Shown: positions 26,778 to 36,704, counted from the first letter of the stretch. The stretch: 64,000 bases of DNA from CALOCV01 sp942491955 (GCA_942491955.1 CALOCV010000030.1:1-64000); one strand, 5' to 3'. Notes: generated by a model not told the origin, from the letters alone. Numbers and translations are program-made.

Positions 26778-28991
26778 ATGGATAGGATTCCAATATATGA
26801 ATGGAGACGAGATCCTTATATTGGTGGAGATGGGCACACCTATTATGAAAATAGATTTATAACTCGTTGGGCACCTAAACCAACACCTTGTCTTAGCGAA
26901 TACCGATTCGATAGTCTTCTCCAAAGCCCAGATATAGGAAAAGGAAAGACACGGCATTACGTTGTTCTTTCTCTTCCTCCACACTCACTGCTCTCTTCGA
27001 TAAAACAGAAAAACGTCGATTCTCCCGTCAAAAAATGGTTCATCCAGCAAAAAGAGCAAAAACACAATGTTGAGCTCGATTGTTCTATTCAGAAGACGGA
27101 TAGCGGCACCCCAATTCTCTCTTTGGGATACGATCCTCGTCCGAAAGAGATGGATGACCTCTCCCCTTCAAAAGGAAAAAATGTCTTTCTTTGTGTCCAA
27201 GTTGTTTGGAGCGCCATTACACGCAATGGCGACGGAACAATTAAGGATAGAGTGCGCTACAACCATTCTCCTGAATTTTTAGCAGATGATGAATCCTTCT
27301 ACCCCGATTGCCGAACGATGCAAAAGGAAGGAATTGTCCCGGAACAATTGATGACAAATGGTTGGGATGCATGGATGCGCATTCGTTTTTTAAAACAATA
27401 TCTTTTGACACAACACGATCCCGATACACACCTTCCCCGATTGAGTGAAAAATACTCCATTACTTCTGAACCGTCTTTAGAAGATTGTTTTTGTAACTTA
27501 CGCTATATTGAAACGATACGCGATGCCACCGGTGGCAGTTTCTCTCATTTTCCTATTATTCGAGAGATAGCAATTCATTCATGGTCTAACTGCGAATTGA
27601 ATATTCCTGTTGCATCCGTACTCGATAAAATCCACCACGAAGTTGGTTCGATCCGACACCGACGCATCAAACGCAAATTAGAACCTGAAGAACCTTGGGT
27701 CTCTCAATATTTTAAACAATTTATTCACGGTTTTGTGATTGATCCTGGATTCAACTTTACATTGAATCCCTTTACTTCCTGCATCGGCTATGAACGACTC
27801 GATCTAAACTTTATTCTTTTACAGCTTGGTAATGATCGGCAATCTGTCAACAACTACCTTACCTATTTACAATTGAAACAAAAAGACCTTCAAAACTATG
27901 GAGTCTCGCAACTAAGATTTGGCTGTTCAATCCTTGCTCCAGATATTGCCAATGCTCAAAACGAACAAGAGCAGTTCGATTTACGCAAAAAAATGCAACC
28001 TGCTTTGGTCGAAGCGCTTGAATGCATCACGATGAGTGAAAAAATCACACACGACATCGATCAAATAAAAAAAAAATTTTTAGAAAAACCATCTTTTTTG
28101 TCCTCAATAAAGCAAAAATGTGGAGACATATTAACTGATGATCCTGTTGAGATGTACCCAAGGTGCAAAAAAATCATTCAGCCTCAATACGACTGGGTTT
28201 TTACAGAACAAAGCATTCCTCTTACGGGTGAAGAAATCATTGAATTGCCTGAATCCGATCGTGATCCCGAGCTGCCAAAGACCCTTCTTCGCATGGAAGA
28301 ATTGGAAAATTTGATTCGAGCAAAATGTCGCTTAGGATCCGATGCGTTTCATATTGAACAATATGAAAAGGTGTTTGGTGACATCCAAACAAAAATTCAA
28401 TCTCTTGACACCACATGGAAAATGTTGAAAGAGAAGATCCCTTCCGAAGAAGGTAAAGAGCCATTTCTCGAACTGATAGAACAATGGACATTATGGAAAC
28501 AGGAATACTCTTTTTATCAAGGTATGTTTGCTGCTGATATCAATAAGACTCTATTGACTCCTCTTACTGAGAGATTAGAGCAACACTTGAAAGCACTTAA
28601 ACCGATTAAGGATTCTTCTTCACTTCCTTTTTATCAAAAATGGATGCAGAACAGTCTTTCTCAATATCGAGAAAACATCAAAAAAATCCAAGAATTGCAA
28701 AACAAGTGGCAAAGCAACCTAGAAAAGGTAAGGAGTCAATTTCTTCAAATTTCTTCTCAAGAACAGATCAATGAATTCGATATGACTGTTGAACAAAAGA
28801 AAAAGACCTTTGATGTGTCCATTCCCCCAGTCGATGTAAACAGCCGCATCACGGCTTCTCAACTTGTAAATAACAGTAAAAAAGATTTTGAAAAAAAAGG
28901 AATTCTTGAAATCTACAGAAAAATAGACCCATGGGCCGATGAAAAAAAGAAAGATCCAGCTTGGCTTCAGGTAGAAAACGTGTCTACGTAG
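26778..28991 (+). CDS. Large hypothetical protein, effector candidate
   Basis: A 737-residue protein with ATG 26778 behind TTTTAGGAG. It has no signal peptide and no hydrophobic helix. The first 260 residues are mixed and aromatic-rich (DRIPIYEWRRDPYIGGDGHT). From about residue 430 on it is helical and charged, with a long coiled-coil-like stretch (YRENIKKIQELQNKWQSNLE). No catalytic motif was recognised. Monocistronic setting next to a T3SS operon and lack of a secretion signal fit a host-directed effector, which remains inference. Confidence 0.7.
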   Translation: MDRIPIYEWRRDPYIGGDGHTYYENRFITRWAPKPTPCLSEYRFDSLLQSPDIGKGKTRHYVVLSLPPHSLLSSIKQKNVDSPVKKWFIQQKEQKHNVELDCSIQKTDSGTPILSLGYDPRPKEMDDLSPSKGKNVFLCVQVVWSAITRNGDGTIKDRVRYNHSPEFLADDESFYPDCRTMQKEGIVPEQLMTNGWDAWMRIRFLKQYLLTQHDPDTHLPRLSEKYSITSEPSLEDCFCNLRYIETIRDATGGSFSHFPIIREIAIHSWSNCELNIPVASVLDKIHHEVGSIRHRRIKRKLEPEEPWVSQYFKQFIHGFVIDPGFNFTLNPFTSCIGYERLDLNFILLQLGNDRQSVNNYLTYLQLKQKDLQNYGVSQLRFGCSILAPDIANAQNEQEQFDLRKKMQPALVEALECITMSEKITHDIDQIKKKFLEKPSFLSSIKQKCGDILTDDPVEMYPRCKKIIQPQYDWVFTEQSIPLTGEEIIELPESDRDPELPKTLLRMEELENLIRAKCRLGSDAFHIEQYEKVFGDIQTKIQSLDTTWKMLKEKIPSEEGKEPFLELIEQWTLWKQEYSFYQGMFAADINKTLLTPLTERLEQHLKALKPIKDSSSLPFYQKWMQNSLSQYRENIKKIQELQNKWQSNLEKVRSQFLQISSQEQINEFDMTVEQKKKTFDVSIPPVDVNSRITASQLVNNSKKDFEKKGILEIYRKIDPWADEKKKDPAWLQVENVST

Positions 28992-29357
28992 TCATTTAAC
29001 GAGTATTATCTTAAAAATACCTCACCTTAAAAGAGAATTAAATTCCACATTATCTTGCTGATTTGTTATACTAACTTTCGCAAAAGGAACTATTATTTCA
29101 TTTATTCCGCATCACTCCCCGCTCTTTTGAAATTGATTTTTTGTTGTTACAAAACAGTTCTCTTTCTCGCTACATCTAAGCAATGCGTTTTCCATTTTGT
29201 AAAATGATTGTTTTATTTTTAAAATAATTTGCATTTATTTATACAGCCTTCTATCCTTTAACGCTTTTAAACCCAATGAGAGGAATTTTATTCCCTTATC
29301 ATTGTTAACTAGAAGCTAAGTATTTTTTTATAATTATCATACACCAGGTCTCAATCT
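28992..29357 (+). promoter_or_regulatory. Long AT-rich intergenic region with an extended -10
   Basis: TGTTATACT at 29064-29072 resembles the TGnTATAAT promoters elsewhere in the window. It would give a leader of about 280 bases for the next gene. No gene or clear terminator is visible in the rest. Confidence 0.35.
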
Positions 29358-30539
29358 ATGAATTCTCTCTCTCCTATCGGTAATCACCATCTAAGCCCTC
29401 AATTGCCCGTATTAGTTCAATATGGACAGGATTGGGATAAGTTAAATCCTTGGAAGGAAAATAATTTACCGGGATATATGGCGATCGGTCATAACAACAC
29501 AGTGGATAAGTGGGATGATAAAAAGTTGGAAAGAATACACACCTTTTCGGAAGGAACAAAAATTCTTTCAGGAGTGCGAGCAGGTAATGATCCCTGGATC
29601 GTTTATTTCCTTGTTCAAGAAGAAAATGGCTTAAGTATTCATGAATTTAAAAGCTCTATCTATCTAAGACAAATCACTCAATTAGAAATTCCTTCAGAAA
29701 CACAATCGGTATGCCTTATTCCAGACTACAAATGGAGTTTGAAATACGGCACATATGCCGTTTGGTTTGCTGCGATTAAAACCACTGAAATCTATGCAAA
29801 ATTCATTACCGAGGGTGAACGCAAATGTGAAGATCAACACATTCCTCTTGAACGACCACTCCTAATGATTCTAAATCAATATCCCAACGATCTCATTCTC
29901 ATTTCAAAAGAGGGACATCTAGACCGTTGCTCTCTCCACGAAGGGACGATAACACCACTATCATCGGATGCTCTAGGACCCATGAAAATGGGGACACAGG
30001 AATTCCCAGGATTAGCAAAAGAGTACGGCATGTCTGTTAAAGAAGATGGCACATTGCTCTATTGTAACACTTATGACAAGAAAAAAGACCCCGTTTACCA
30101 ATTGTCAACAGAGATATTATCTCTAGATTATCAAAAATACCAACAACCGACAGGCTCCTTTTCCGCCTGCTCTTTCATACCTCGCCCTATATGGATGGCT
30201 CATACCCTTTTTGTAACGACGGATCGCCGAGAAATTGCCGTATTTGGCTGTCAGCGACCAGGGACGAGTTTTTCTTTACTATTTGATCCTTTTGTTTTAA
30301 AAAAGGCTGTTGTTAAAGGACAATACGATGAGGTGCCCGTTCGAGATAGTGTGGAGTTGATCGATATTAAGTATCTTTCCATGATAGGTCAAGGACTCGC
30401 TTTTGTCCTTGTTGGACGGGATTTACAACAAAACCAAATTCTTCTCTACCACATCTATTGTTACCATAGAAATGGCTCTAGCGAAGAACAACGATTTAAC
30501 TACATTAGAGAAATCGCTACCTACCCTTTGTCACAATAG
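29358..30539 (+). CDS. Hypothetical protein, beta-rich
   Basis: A 393-residue protein from ATG 29358; its Shine-Dalgarno (CCAGG) is weak. The sequence looks beta-rich with regularly spaced aromatic strands (WIVYFLVQEENGLSIHEF, LLMILNQYPNDLILISKEGH, GLAFVLVGRDLQQNQILLYH). This could be a propeller-like fold, although no repeat motif is strict enough to name a family. No membrane helix or signal was seen. The gene converges on the next one with only three bases between stops and no terminator. Confidence 0.65.
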   Translation: MNSLSPIGNHHLSPQLPVLVQYGQDWDKLNPWKENNLPGYMAIGHNNTVDKWDDKKLERIHTFSEGTKILSGVRAGNDPWIVYFLVQEENGLSIHEFKSSIYLRQITQLEIPSETQSVCLIPDYKWSLKYGTYAVWFAAIKTTEIYAKFITEGERKCEDQHIPLERPLLMILNQYPNDLILISKEGHLDRCSLHEGTITPLSSDALGPMKMGTQEFPGLAKEYGMSVKEDGTLLYCNTYDKKKDPVYQLSTEILSLDYQKYQQPTGSFSACSFIPRPIWMAHTLFVTTDRREIAVFGCQRPGTSFSLLFDPFVLKKAVVKGQYDEVPVRDSVELIDIKYLSMIGQGLAFVLVGRDLQQNQILLYHIYCYHRNGSSEEQRFNYIREIATYPLSQ

Positions 30540-30542
30540 ATG

Positions 30543-32435
30543 TTAAGCAGATAAGGCCATACCTGACCATCCAAAATGCAATTGAATCTTTTTTCCCTTC
30601 TTTGCATCGACGAGGAGTTTTGCGGGCATTTTCACTTCTCCTTTCTCCCAAATTTCAGGGTGTTTAGAGAGAACAGAGACTTGGATGCGTTGTTTGCTGC
30701 CTTGACCGTTTCTCATCGTAATGGTTGTTTTTCGGAAAAACCCTAACATGAATATTAGAACCCTTAAGAAAGCCATGCGTATTTTGTGATTTTTCGATAG
30801 CGTTCCTAGAAACACAATTTTCTTAAGCAAAAAATTATTGGGCTTCAATTGAAATAGACTCAAAGAGGTATTTAAGGGAGTTGAAGTTCCTAGGTGTTGT
30901 TGGATGGTTTCATTCGTGTAGCCTTTGTTGCGCAAGGATTTCATGGCTCCATTGAAAATCGTCTCGATCTTTTGCATGCAATTTTCTCCCGCCATTTGGA
31001 AAAGGAGGTTGTTTTTGCGAGATGCGTCTAGCATGGAATAAATGCTTGTTTGAAGGGCATTGTTTCCCTCTTTACTTAGTGGATAGACGTCAAAGCATTG
31101 GATGCGTCGGCTTTGATCGGCGATATCGGGATAGGTCATTTTTCCTTTCACGGATTTGGAGAGAAATAAAAAGGCCTCTTTTAGGTGGGCAAGATTGGGC
31201 CATTTTTTTGCGTACGCTCCAAAGGGGTAGATCTTGTATTGATTTGTTTTTGGCTGGTAGATAACCAGATCGGAAAATCCATGCCAACCTTGTAAATCGG
31301 GTTCTGTAGTCGCTCCTGAGGCTCGAACAACAAAATGGTCTTTGCCCTTTTCTACTTTTTCACCATAACGTTGTTGAAGATCTTCGAAAGAAAGAGAGTC
31401 GTAGTCGGGGAATTTTTCTAGACAATCAAAAGGAACGGGAGTTGTTGTCCCATCGGGATGGGTCCAAGCAAGGTCCTTATTATCCCAGGGAATAAATCCC
31501 TTTGCTGGAAAACACTGCCATACCTCAGTCCCCTTAGAGTGATGGTATTTAAAATCGCGGAAGAGATTTCTCATTGTCCATCCCTCTCGGATTCCATCCA
31601 TATGAATCGATGCTTCAAGATCAATTTGATGCCATTGATCGCAAATTTTCATTTCGACAACAGATCTTTTCAAAGAGGGATTGTGTTGAATGCGGAGAAC
31701 CTTCTTTCCTCCTCGACCTAAAGCATCGACCATTTTGGACGAGACGAATTTATGCGTCAGCAATGCCTGCCGTACAACGAGAAATACGGGAAGATTGCGT
31801 TCAATCACATTTTCAAAGAGATAATTTGCATATTGAGGATCGGTCACTGCATAATTGACAACATCAAAATCTTGTAAAAGTTCTTGCAACTGTCTCTCTT
31901 CAATGGCATTCAAATCGGAATTCCCTAAAAAGAGTTTGTTGTTCCTTTTCCAATCGATCAATGCGTTGCGGAGTTCTATTTTATTTTGTTTTTTATCTGT
32001 GTCTGTAAGTTCCTCGGAAGGAGAGGTAACTCCATAGAATTGAAAAGAGAGGGCTTGAATTTTTTTGTTCCATTTAGCTTCTAAACCTGCCTTTTTTATT
32101 GGTTTTAATGGGAAAGAACAAAAAAATCGGTCGCATATTTGTTTAATGCTGTTGTAAATGGTTTTCCTATTTTCATGACACATATCCTCTTGCATCGTTT
32201 TATGAAAAATTGCTTGTTTGAATGTTTTGAGAAGACGATAGTAATCTCGAGAATTGCATTGTTTTAATTCTTCTCCAATTTGTCGGCGGGAATAGGTGTT
32301 ATCAATTGTAACATTCCCGGTTGTAGGATCGATTGCAATTGCTTTCGGATCTAAGAGCATCAGATCCCAGCTAAACACTCCTTCTTGATCAAACAAATTG
32401 TACGTGGTTGTTGCTGAAGAAACAGAAGCTACCAT
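30543..32435 (-). CDS. Hypothetical protein with possible permuted His-Cys peptidase-like motifs
   Basis: A 630-residue cytosolic-looking protein starting at ATG 32435. The middle part has WHGFSDLVIYQP (about res 380-392), IYPFGAYAKKW, CFDVYPLS and then AGENCMQKIETIF (about res 480-492). A histidine followed by hydrophobic strands and a later NC pair recalls the order seen in permuted NlpC/LRAT-type thiol enzymes, but the match is only by eye. A basic hydrophobic stretch lies near the C-terminus (MAFLRVLIFMLGFFRK). The start has only a weak AAAGGT upstream. It is transcribed against its left neighbour. Confidence 0.65.
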   Translation of the reverse strand: MVASVSSATTTYNLFDQEGVFSWDLMLLDPKAIAIDPTTGNVTIDNTYSRRQIGEELKQCNSRDYYRLLKTFKQAIFHKTMQEDMCHENRKTIYNSIKQICDRFFCSFPLKPIKKAGLEAKWNKKIQALSFQFYGVTSPSEELTDTDKKQNKIELRNALIDWKRNNKLFLGNSDLNAIEERQLQELLQDFDVVNYAVTDPQYANYLFENVIERNLPVFLVVRQALLTHKFVSSKMVDALGRGGKKVLRIQHNPSLKRSVVEMKICDQWHQIDLEASIHMDGIREGWTMRNLFRDFKYHHSKGTEVWQCFPAKGFIPWDNKDLAWTHPDGTTTPVPFDCLEKFPDYDSLSFEDLQQRYGEKVEKGKDHFVVRASGATTEPDLQGWHGFSDLVIYQPKTNQYKIYPFGAYAKKWPNLAHLKEAFLFLSKSVKGKMTYPDIADQSRRIQCFDVYPLSKEGNNALQTSIYSMLDASRKNNLLFQMAGENCMQKIETIFNGAMKSLRNKGYTNETIQQHLGTSTPLNTSLSLFQLKPNNFLLKKIVFLGTLSKNHKIRMAFLRVLIFMLGFFRKTTITMRNGQGSKQRIQVSVLSKHPEIWEKGEVKMPAKLLVDAKKGKKIQLHFGWSGMALSA

Positions 32436-32565
32436 AAATATTTACCTTTGCGTGAATTAAATTCTTGCCTTCTTGTTCACCTAACAAGGTTTCATCAACA
32501 AGAAGTCAAAGGGGGAAATCCTATACGATGATGCTTTTCTTGCCAATAGAAGGATCATTTCTTTT

Positions 32566-32643
32566 GATGACAAGGAAATTGACCGACGGCTTGCTACGAA
32601 TAGCAGCTCTTATGATCGCCTACAAGGACCAGCAACGACAAAA
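32566..32643 (+). repeat. 78-bp exact copy of part of the CopD-like gene
   Basis: Bases 32566-32643 read identically to 25273-25350 inside the CopD-like gene, starting GATGACAAGGAAATTGACCG. No coding context surrounds it here. Confidence 0.85.
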
Positions 32644-32655
32644 GCAGCTGTTTGC

Positions 32656-32823
32656 CTAGGGTGTGTCATCAATTAGATGAATTTGTAGATCATGGTAGAT
32701 GATTCGACGATCGTTCGTGTGGAAGCCGAAGCAAACTGAGTTCAGTTGGCGAGGCTGAACGCAAACGATCGTCGAATCAGATGCCATGAGATGCAATTTT
32801 AGCCAATTGATGACACGCCCTAG
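32656..32823. mobile_element. 168-bp palindromic MITE-like element
   Basis: The outer arms CTAGGGTGTGTCATCAATT (32656-32674) and AATTGATGACACGCCCTAG (32805-32823) are inverted copies. Inside lie a second pair, GATTCGACGATCGTT with AACGATCGTCGAATC, and a central AACTGAGTTCAGTT palindrome. The whole can fold into one long hairpin. The end sequence recurs at 43780-43795. Confidence 0.75.
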
Positions 32824-33055
32824 TAGCTACTCCTTTTTTAGCAAAGATGCTCGATCGCTGGATAGGTGAATTGTTTTTCTTAAAATGAGTAGAAATTTGT
32901 CCTTTTTTTGCAGCCATTTATGCCTCTTTGTTAAAGAAAATTAAATGAATACCACAATGACTCAAAAATGTGTTCTAATTTCATGCACTCTGGATCCATT
33001 TCTGATGTCACTTGACAAGAAAGCTAAATGAGTAACAAAATCGCCATTTCCTGAT
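32824..33055. other. Gap before the lanthipeptide-like cluster
   Basis: No convincing gene. A short minus-strand reading frame from ATG 32917 (MAAKKGQISTHFKKNN) with AGAGGC upstream runs into the palindromic element. It may be a remnant of an interrupted gene. Confidence 0.35.
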
Positions 33056-33067
33056 AAGGAGGATTAA

Positions 33068-33295
33068 ATGGAAAAATTAGACGTTACAGGAAAAAAAGAA
33101 CTCACATCTTTAAAATTTGATTGGAAGATTTACCAATTGAATGCCGCTTCCACAAAGTGCTGTGCAGGAGGCACTCGGGATGTGACCGGAAGACATGGAG
33201 GTAACAAAGGCACTTCGCTACATACCATTCCAATGCACCATGATGAAACAGATGCAAAAGACGTTGTATCAACCTATGGATATTTGAGACATTAA
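33068..33295 (+). CDS. Small peptide, candidate lanthipeptide-like precursor
   Basis: A 75-residue peptide from ATG 33068 behind a strong AAGGAGG with six-base spacing. The first ~28 residues (MEKLDVTGKKELTSLK...) could be a leader. The rest is rich in Thr, Ser, Gly and His (CCAGGTRDVTGRHGG, TSLHTIPMHH). Its only cysteines are the adjacent pair near residue 31. It lies 20 bases before a LanM-type dehydratase gene that is followed by an ABC exporter, the usual order of a class II lanthipeptide cluster. No known precursor family was recognised, and the leader cleavage site is unclear. It could also be an unrelated small protein. Confidence 0.55.
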   Translation: MEKLDVTGKKELTSLKFDWKIYQLNAASTKCCAGGTRDVTGRHGGNKGTSLHTIPMHHDETDAKDVVSTYGYLRH

Positions 33296-33315
33296 AAAAA
33301 TTAGAAGATGCTAGA

Positions 33316-34851
33316 GTGAAATTTAGAGATTCCCTTCGGGCTCAGTATTATCTTGCAGTTTTAGAAAGGGGAATTTCTAATGCAACTTTGCAATTTCCTC
33401 GACCGTCCATTTTTGCAAAAGATCTCTTTTCAATTCTTTGTGATTTTAGCACGGAATTATCGGAAGAACTTGATCAGCTTTTACTCCCTACCATTGTCTA
33501 TGAACTATATAAAAGCAAAAAGTTAGGTCATTTAGAGGGATTAACGCCTTTTGAACGCTATAAAAGCTTTTTTCTGAATCAACATGGTTATACTTCTCAG
33601 TCTCGCTCTCTCATAAAAACTTATCCTTACCTCTTTGAAATGGTGGATGAGGTTACAACTCGATCGTTCTTAAATCTAATTAAATGTTTGAAAAGACTTG
33701 AGGTGGATTTTGAAGAAATTAAGAGATATTTTAAACTCTCACCTAAGTGCCTTGTTGAGAAAGTCAAAATTCTTTCTTCTTCTGATAGACATCGCAATCA
33801 ACAATCTCTGCTCTTATTTTTTTCTGATAATACGAGGCTGATTTACAAACCAGTTGATTTGCAACTTGATGAACTTTTTGATCAATTTATTCAGAACCTA
33901 GACCTTCCTGATCCTTTCAATCTTGCATGTAGAAAAATTCTGCCTAAAGATAAATATGGCTGGCTTGAGTATATTTCTCCAGATTCTTGTAATTACTTAG
34001 AAGAAATTAGACACTTCTACAAAAGAGCAGGGGCTTTATTAGCGATCGCCGACACTCTTAACTATTCTGATGGTCATTGTGAGAATATTTTGGCTCATGG
34101 TTCTTTCCCTGTTCTTTTAGATGGAGAGACCTTGTTTCAAAATTACGCAATGCCTATTCAAGAAAGCAAAAGCATTATATCGACACAGCTCATTCAAAAA
34201 TTCACCAGAAAACAGAAAAATAAAATAAACTATTCCGCCCTTCAAGCAACTGATGAAGAACGATTTGAATCCTTATTTACATATGCAATCGATGATCAAA
34301 CAGATGAAATGAGGATTGCTTATAGCGGATATAGTCAAGAGATAAACCATCATCGCCCTGTATTTAAAGAAAAATTTTATAATTCATCTGAATTTTTAGA
34401 GGAAATCATTCATGGTTTTTGCTTTTGCTACGATTTAATAACAGAAAAAGCTCCTCAGTTTTTGAAACGTGCATCTTGGTGGGATCAAGTTGCCACCGTA
34501 CATTCGAGAATGGTTATAAGGGACACAAGCGCTTATTTTTATCTCCAAAGAAGGATTCAGCAACCCGAATACTGCAAATCTAAAAAGAAAGCTGAAGCAT
34601 TCGTGAGAAATAAGCTAGGCGATACTCCTTATACTGATTATGAAATTAAGGATATTTTAGAACTGAATATCCCCTATTTTTATCAAATACCTGGAGAACA
34701 ACATCTTTATGACGGAAAAAACCGGTGCTACTTGCAGGTTTTTCCCAGTACTGCCGTCGATTGGATAAAAAAACATCTCAAGGCGCGGTCTGAAAATAAA
34801 AAGCTATGTGACTGTAAACTTATTCGCAAATATCTGTCAAAAAAACACTGA
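33316..34851 (+). CDS. LanM-type lanthipeptide dehydratase domain protein (no cyclase)
   Basis: A 511-residue protein matching the DUF4135 dehydratase part of class II lanthipeptide synthetases, which phosphorylates Ser/Thr in a precursor and eliminates phosphate. Visible family residues are Lys178 in RLIYKPVDL, Asp252-x-His254-x-x-Asn257 in SDGHCENIL, Asp269 in LLDGETLF, and Arg398/Arg402/Thr404 in SRMVIRDT. These are the phosphorylation and elimination positions known from CylM. The sequence ends right after LNIPYFYQIPG, where the dehydratase domain of LanM ends. The zinc-binding LanC-like cyclase domain of about 350 residues is absent. The GTG at 33316 is the annotated start; the frame is open back to 33247 without an ATG, so the true N-terminus may be a little longer or frameshifted. 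Confidence 0.8.
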   Translation: MKFRDSLRAQYYLAVLERGISNATLQFPRPSIFAKDLFSILCDFSTELSEELDQLLLPTIVYELYKSKKLGHLEGLTPFERYKSFFLNQHGYTSQSRSLIKTYPYLFEMVDEVTTRSFLNLIKCLKRLEVDFEEIKRYFKLSPKCLVEKVKILSSSDRHRNQQSLLLFFSDNTRLIYKPVDLQLDELFDQFIQNLDLPDPFNLACRKILPKDKYGWLEYISPDSCNYLEEIRHFYKRAGALLAIADTLNYSDGHCENILAHGSFPVLLDGETLFQNYAMPIQESKSIISTQLIQKFTRKQKNKINYSALQATDEERFESLFTYAIDDQTDEMRIAYSGYSQEINHHRPVFKEKFYNSSEFLEEIIHGFCFCYDLITEKAPQFLKRASWWDQVATVHSRMVIRDTSAYFYLQRRIQQPEYCKSKKKAEAFVRNKLGDTPYTDYEIKDILELNIPYFYQIPGEQHLYDGKNRCYLQVFPSTAVDWIKKHLKARSENKKLCDCKLIRKYLSKKH

Positions 34852-34869
34852 CTTTGTCCCCTGGCTGAC

Positions 34870-36704
34870 ATGAACATCAAAAATAAACTTTCTAATTTTC
34901 TCGATAAAATAAAGATCCACTTGTGGGGCACAAAACAAATCATTGTTGCTGCACCCAAAGAAACGGGAATTCTCTCTTTATTAATTGTTTTCCAGGGAAT
35001 CATTCCTGCCTGCTCTCTTTTCATCGTGCAAGTGATCATTAATTGGATCCTATCTCCCGAAGTATTTTTTCCTTTAGGGTTAGTTCTAGCATGGAGTGGA
35101 ATTCTCGTCTTGGGAACTGTGATCAGCCCAGTTATCTCTGTGATTCGCATCAAGCTCAATGAAAAAGCCCTCACTCATTGCAACGTGCTGTTGATGGAAA
35201 AGGCTAATAGCATTGAGGGACTAGCTCCTTTTGAAAATCCCAAAGTTTATGATCAGATGCAATTTCTTAAAAATGAATCTGCTCGGCGTCCTTTAAATTT
35301 CGTCTTCATTATCACAGGATTAGTTAAGGATTTCATTGCTCTATGCTCCATTCTCGTAGTCCTTTCAACCATTAATCTTGGGATGCCTATTTTCATCCTA
35401 ATTGTCTCTATTCCACATGCGATTTCCACCTATTGGTTTGAAAAGCAAACATGGATAGATATGCTTTTAGGAGCCCGGAGGCAAGACGATTAGCATGGTT
35501 GTCTTCTTTGACCTTAGATGAGCGTTATTCCAAAGAAATTCGTCTTTTTGGGTTTGGAGATTTTCTTGTAACTCAATACAAAACTTTTGCTAAATCCTTT
35601 CATACTGCCTTTAGCACCGAGCGATGGAAGAAATCCTGCAGGTTTGTCTCTCTTTCATTGATCTCTGTTCTTGGTAACATCATCATTTTTATTTTTGCTA
35701 TCATGCATGCTAAACAGGGTAATTTGACTGCAGGTGCTGTTGTTATGATATTACAAGCTTTAGTCATGGCACAATTGGAGATCAATGGGCTTATTCAAGA
35801 TTTTGGTATGCTAGCTCAAACAATGCTGTTCTTTGAAAAATTCTATCACTTCTTGAAGGCTGATTTTTGCTACTTAATCACCAAAAAACAAGCTATTCCT
35901 ACTGACCCTTTTCCCAAAAATATCATTCGCTTTGAAGGGGTTTCTTTCACTTATCCAGATGGAAGAAAGGTACTTTCAAATATAAGTTTTTCTATCCCTA
36001 TTGGAAAAAAAATTGCAGTTGTTGGAGAAAATGGAGCAGGCAAATCGACTCTTGTGAAGCTTTTAGCACGCTTCTATGATCCTACAGAGGGAAAAATCTT
36101 GATTGATGGGGTTGATTTACAAGAAATGGATTTGAAAACATGGAGACAATACTTGAGTGTGGTTTTTCAAGACTTTGGTCAATACCACCTTAGTGCTAAA
36201 GAAAACATTGGGATAAGTCGTTCTTTTTTCGATCTCGAGGAAATTACAGAAGCTGCCAAAAAGGGAGGATTTGATTCTGTTGTCGCAAAACTTCCTGCTG
36301 GATTTGAATCCATGTTGGGAAAAGAATTTGGGGGGACTTCTCTATCTGGAGGAGAATGGCAAAAAATGGCCATGTCACGTGCTTTTTTTCGAGATGCCAA
36401 CATATTGATTTTAGACGAGCCTACGTCTAATTTGGATCCAAAAAGTGAACATGAAGTTTTTCAAAAGTTCTCAGAAAACACTGAAAACAAAACGACATTT
36501 TTCATTACCCATCGTCTGGGATCTGTGAGAATGGCGGACTGGATTCTCGTCTTGAAAAATGGAAAATTGATTGAAGAAGGAACGCATGAAGAACTTCTTT
36601 CAAAGAAAAATGGAGAATATGCTTGTCTTTTCTCACTTCAAGCCGATCGTTATACAACCAAAGAAGTAGGTAAACAACTCTCGCCTAAAGGCAAAAGCTT
36701 TTAG
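34870..36704 (+). pseudogene. ABC exporter (membrane plus ATPase), one frameshift
   Basis: A half-transporter of about 600 residues in two frames. The 34870-35470 part holds the first membrane helices (ILSLLIVFQGIIPACSLFIVQ, FIALCSILVVLSTINLGMPI). Reading changes frame between about 35440 and 35455, before RYAFRSPEARRLAWLSSLTL, and then continues to 36704. The ATPase has Walker A GENGAGKST, signature LSGGEWQ, Walker B ILILDEPT and H-loop THR. There is no C39 peptidase domain, so leader cleavage would need another enzyme. The position right after the dehydratase suggests export of the modified peptide. The frame break is not in a long homopolymer, which makes true decay more likely than in other genes here. 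Confidence 0.8.

Noticed and set aside
33068..33295. Small peptide gene as the N-terminal part of the dehydratase, split by a frameshift
   Set aside because: It has its own strong Shine-Dalgarno, a Thr/Gly/His-rich sequence unlike the helical N-terminus of LanM, and a separate stop. This cannot be fully excluded.
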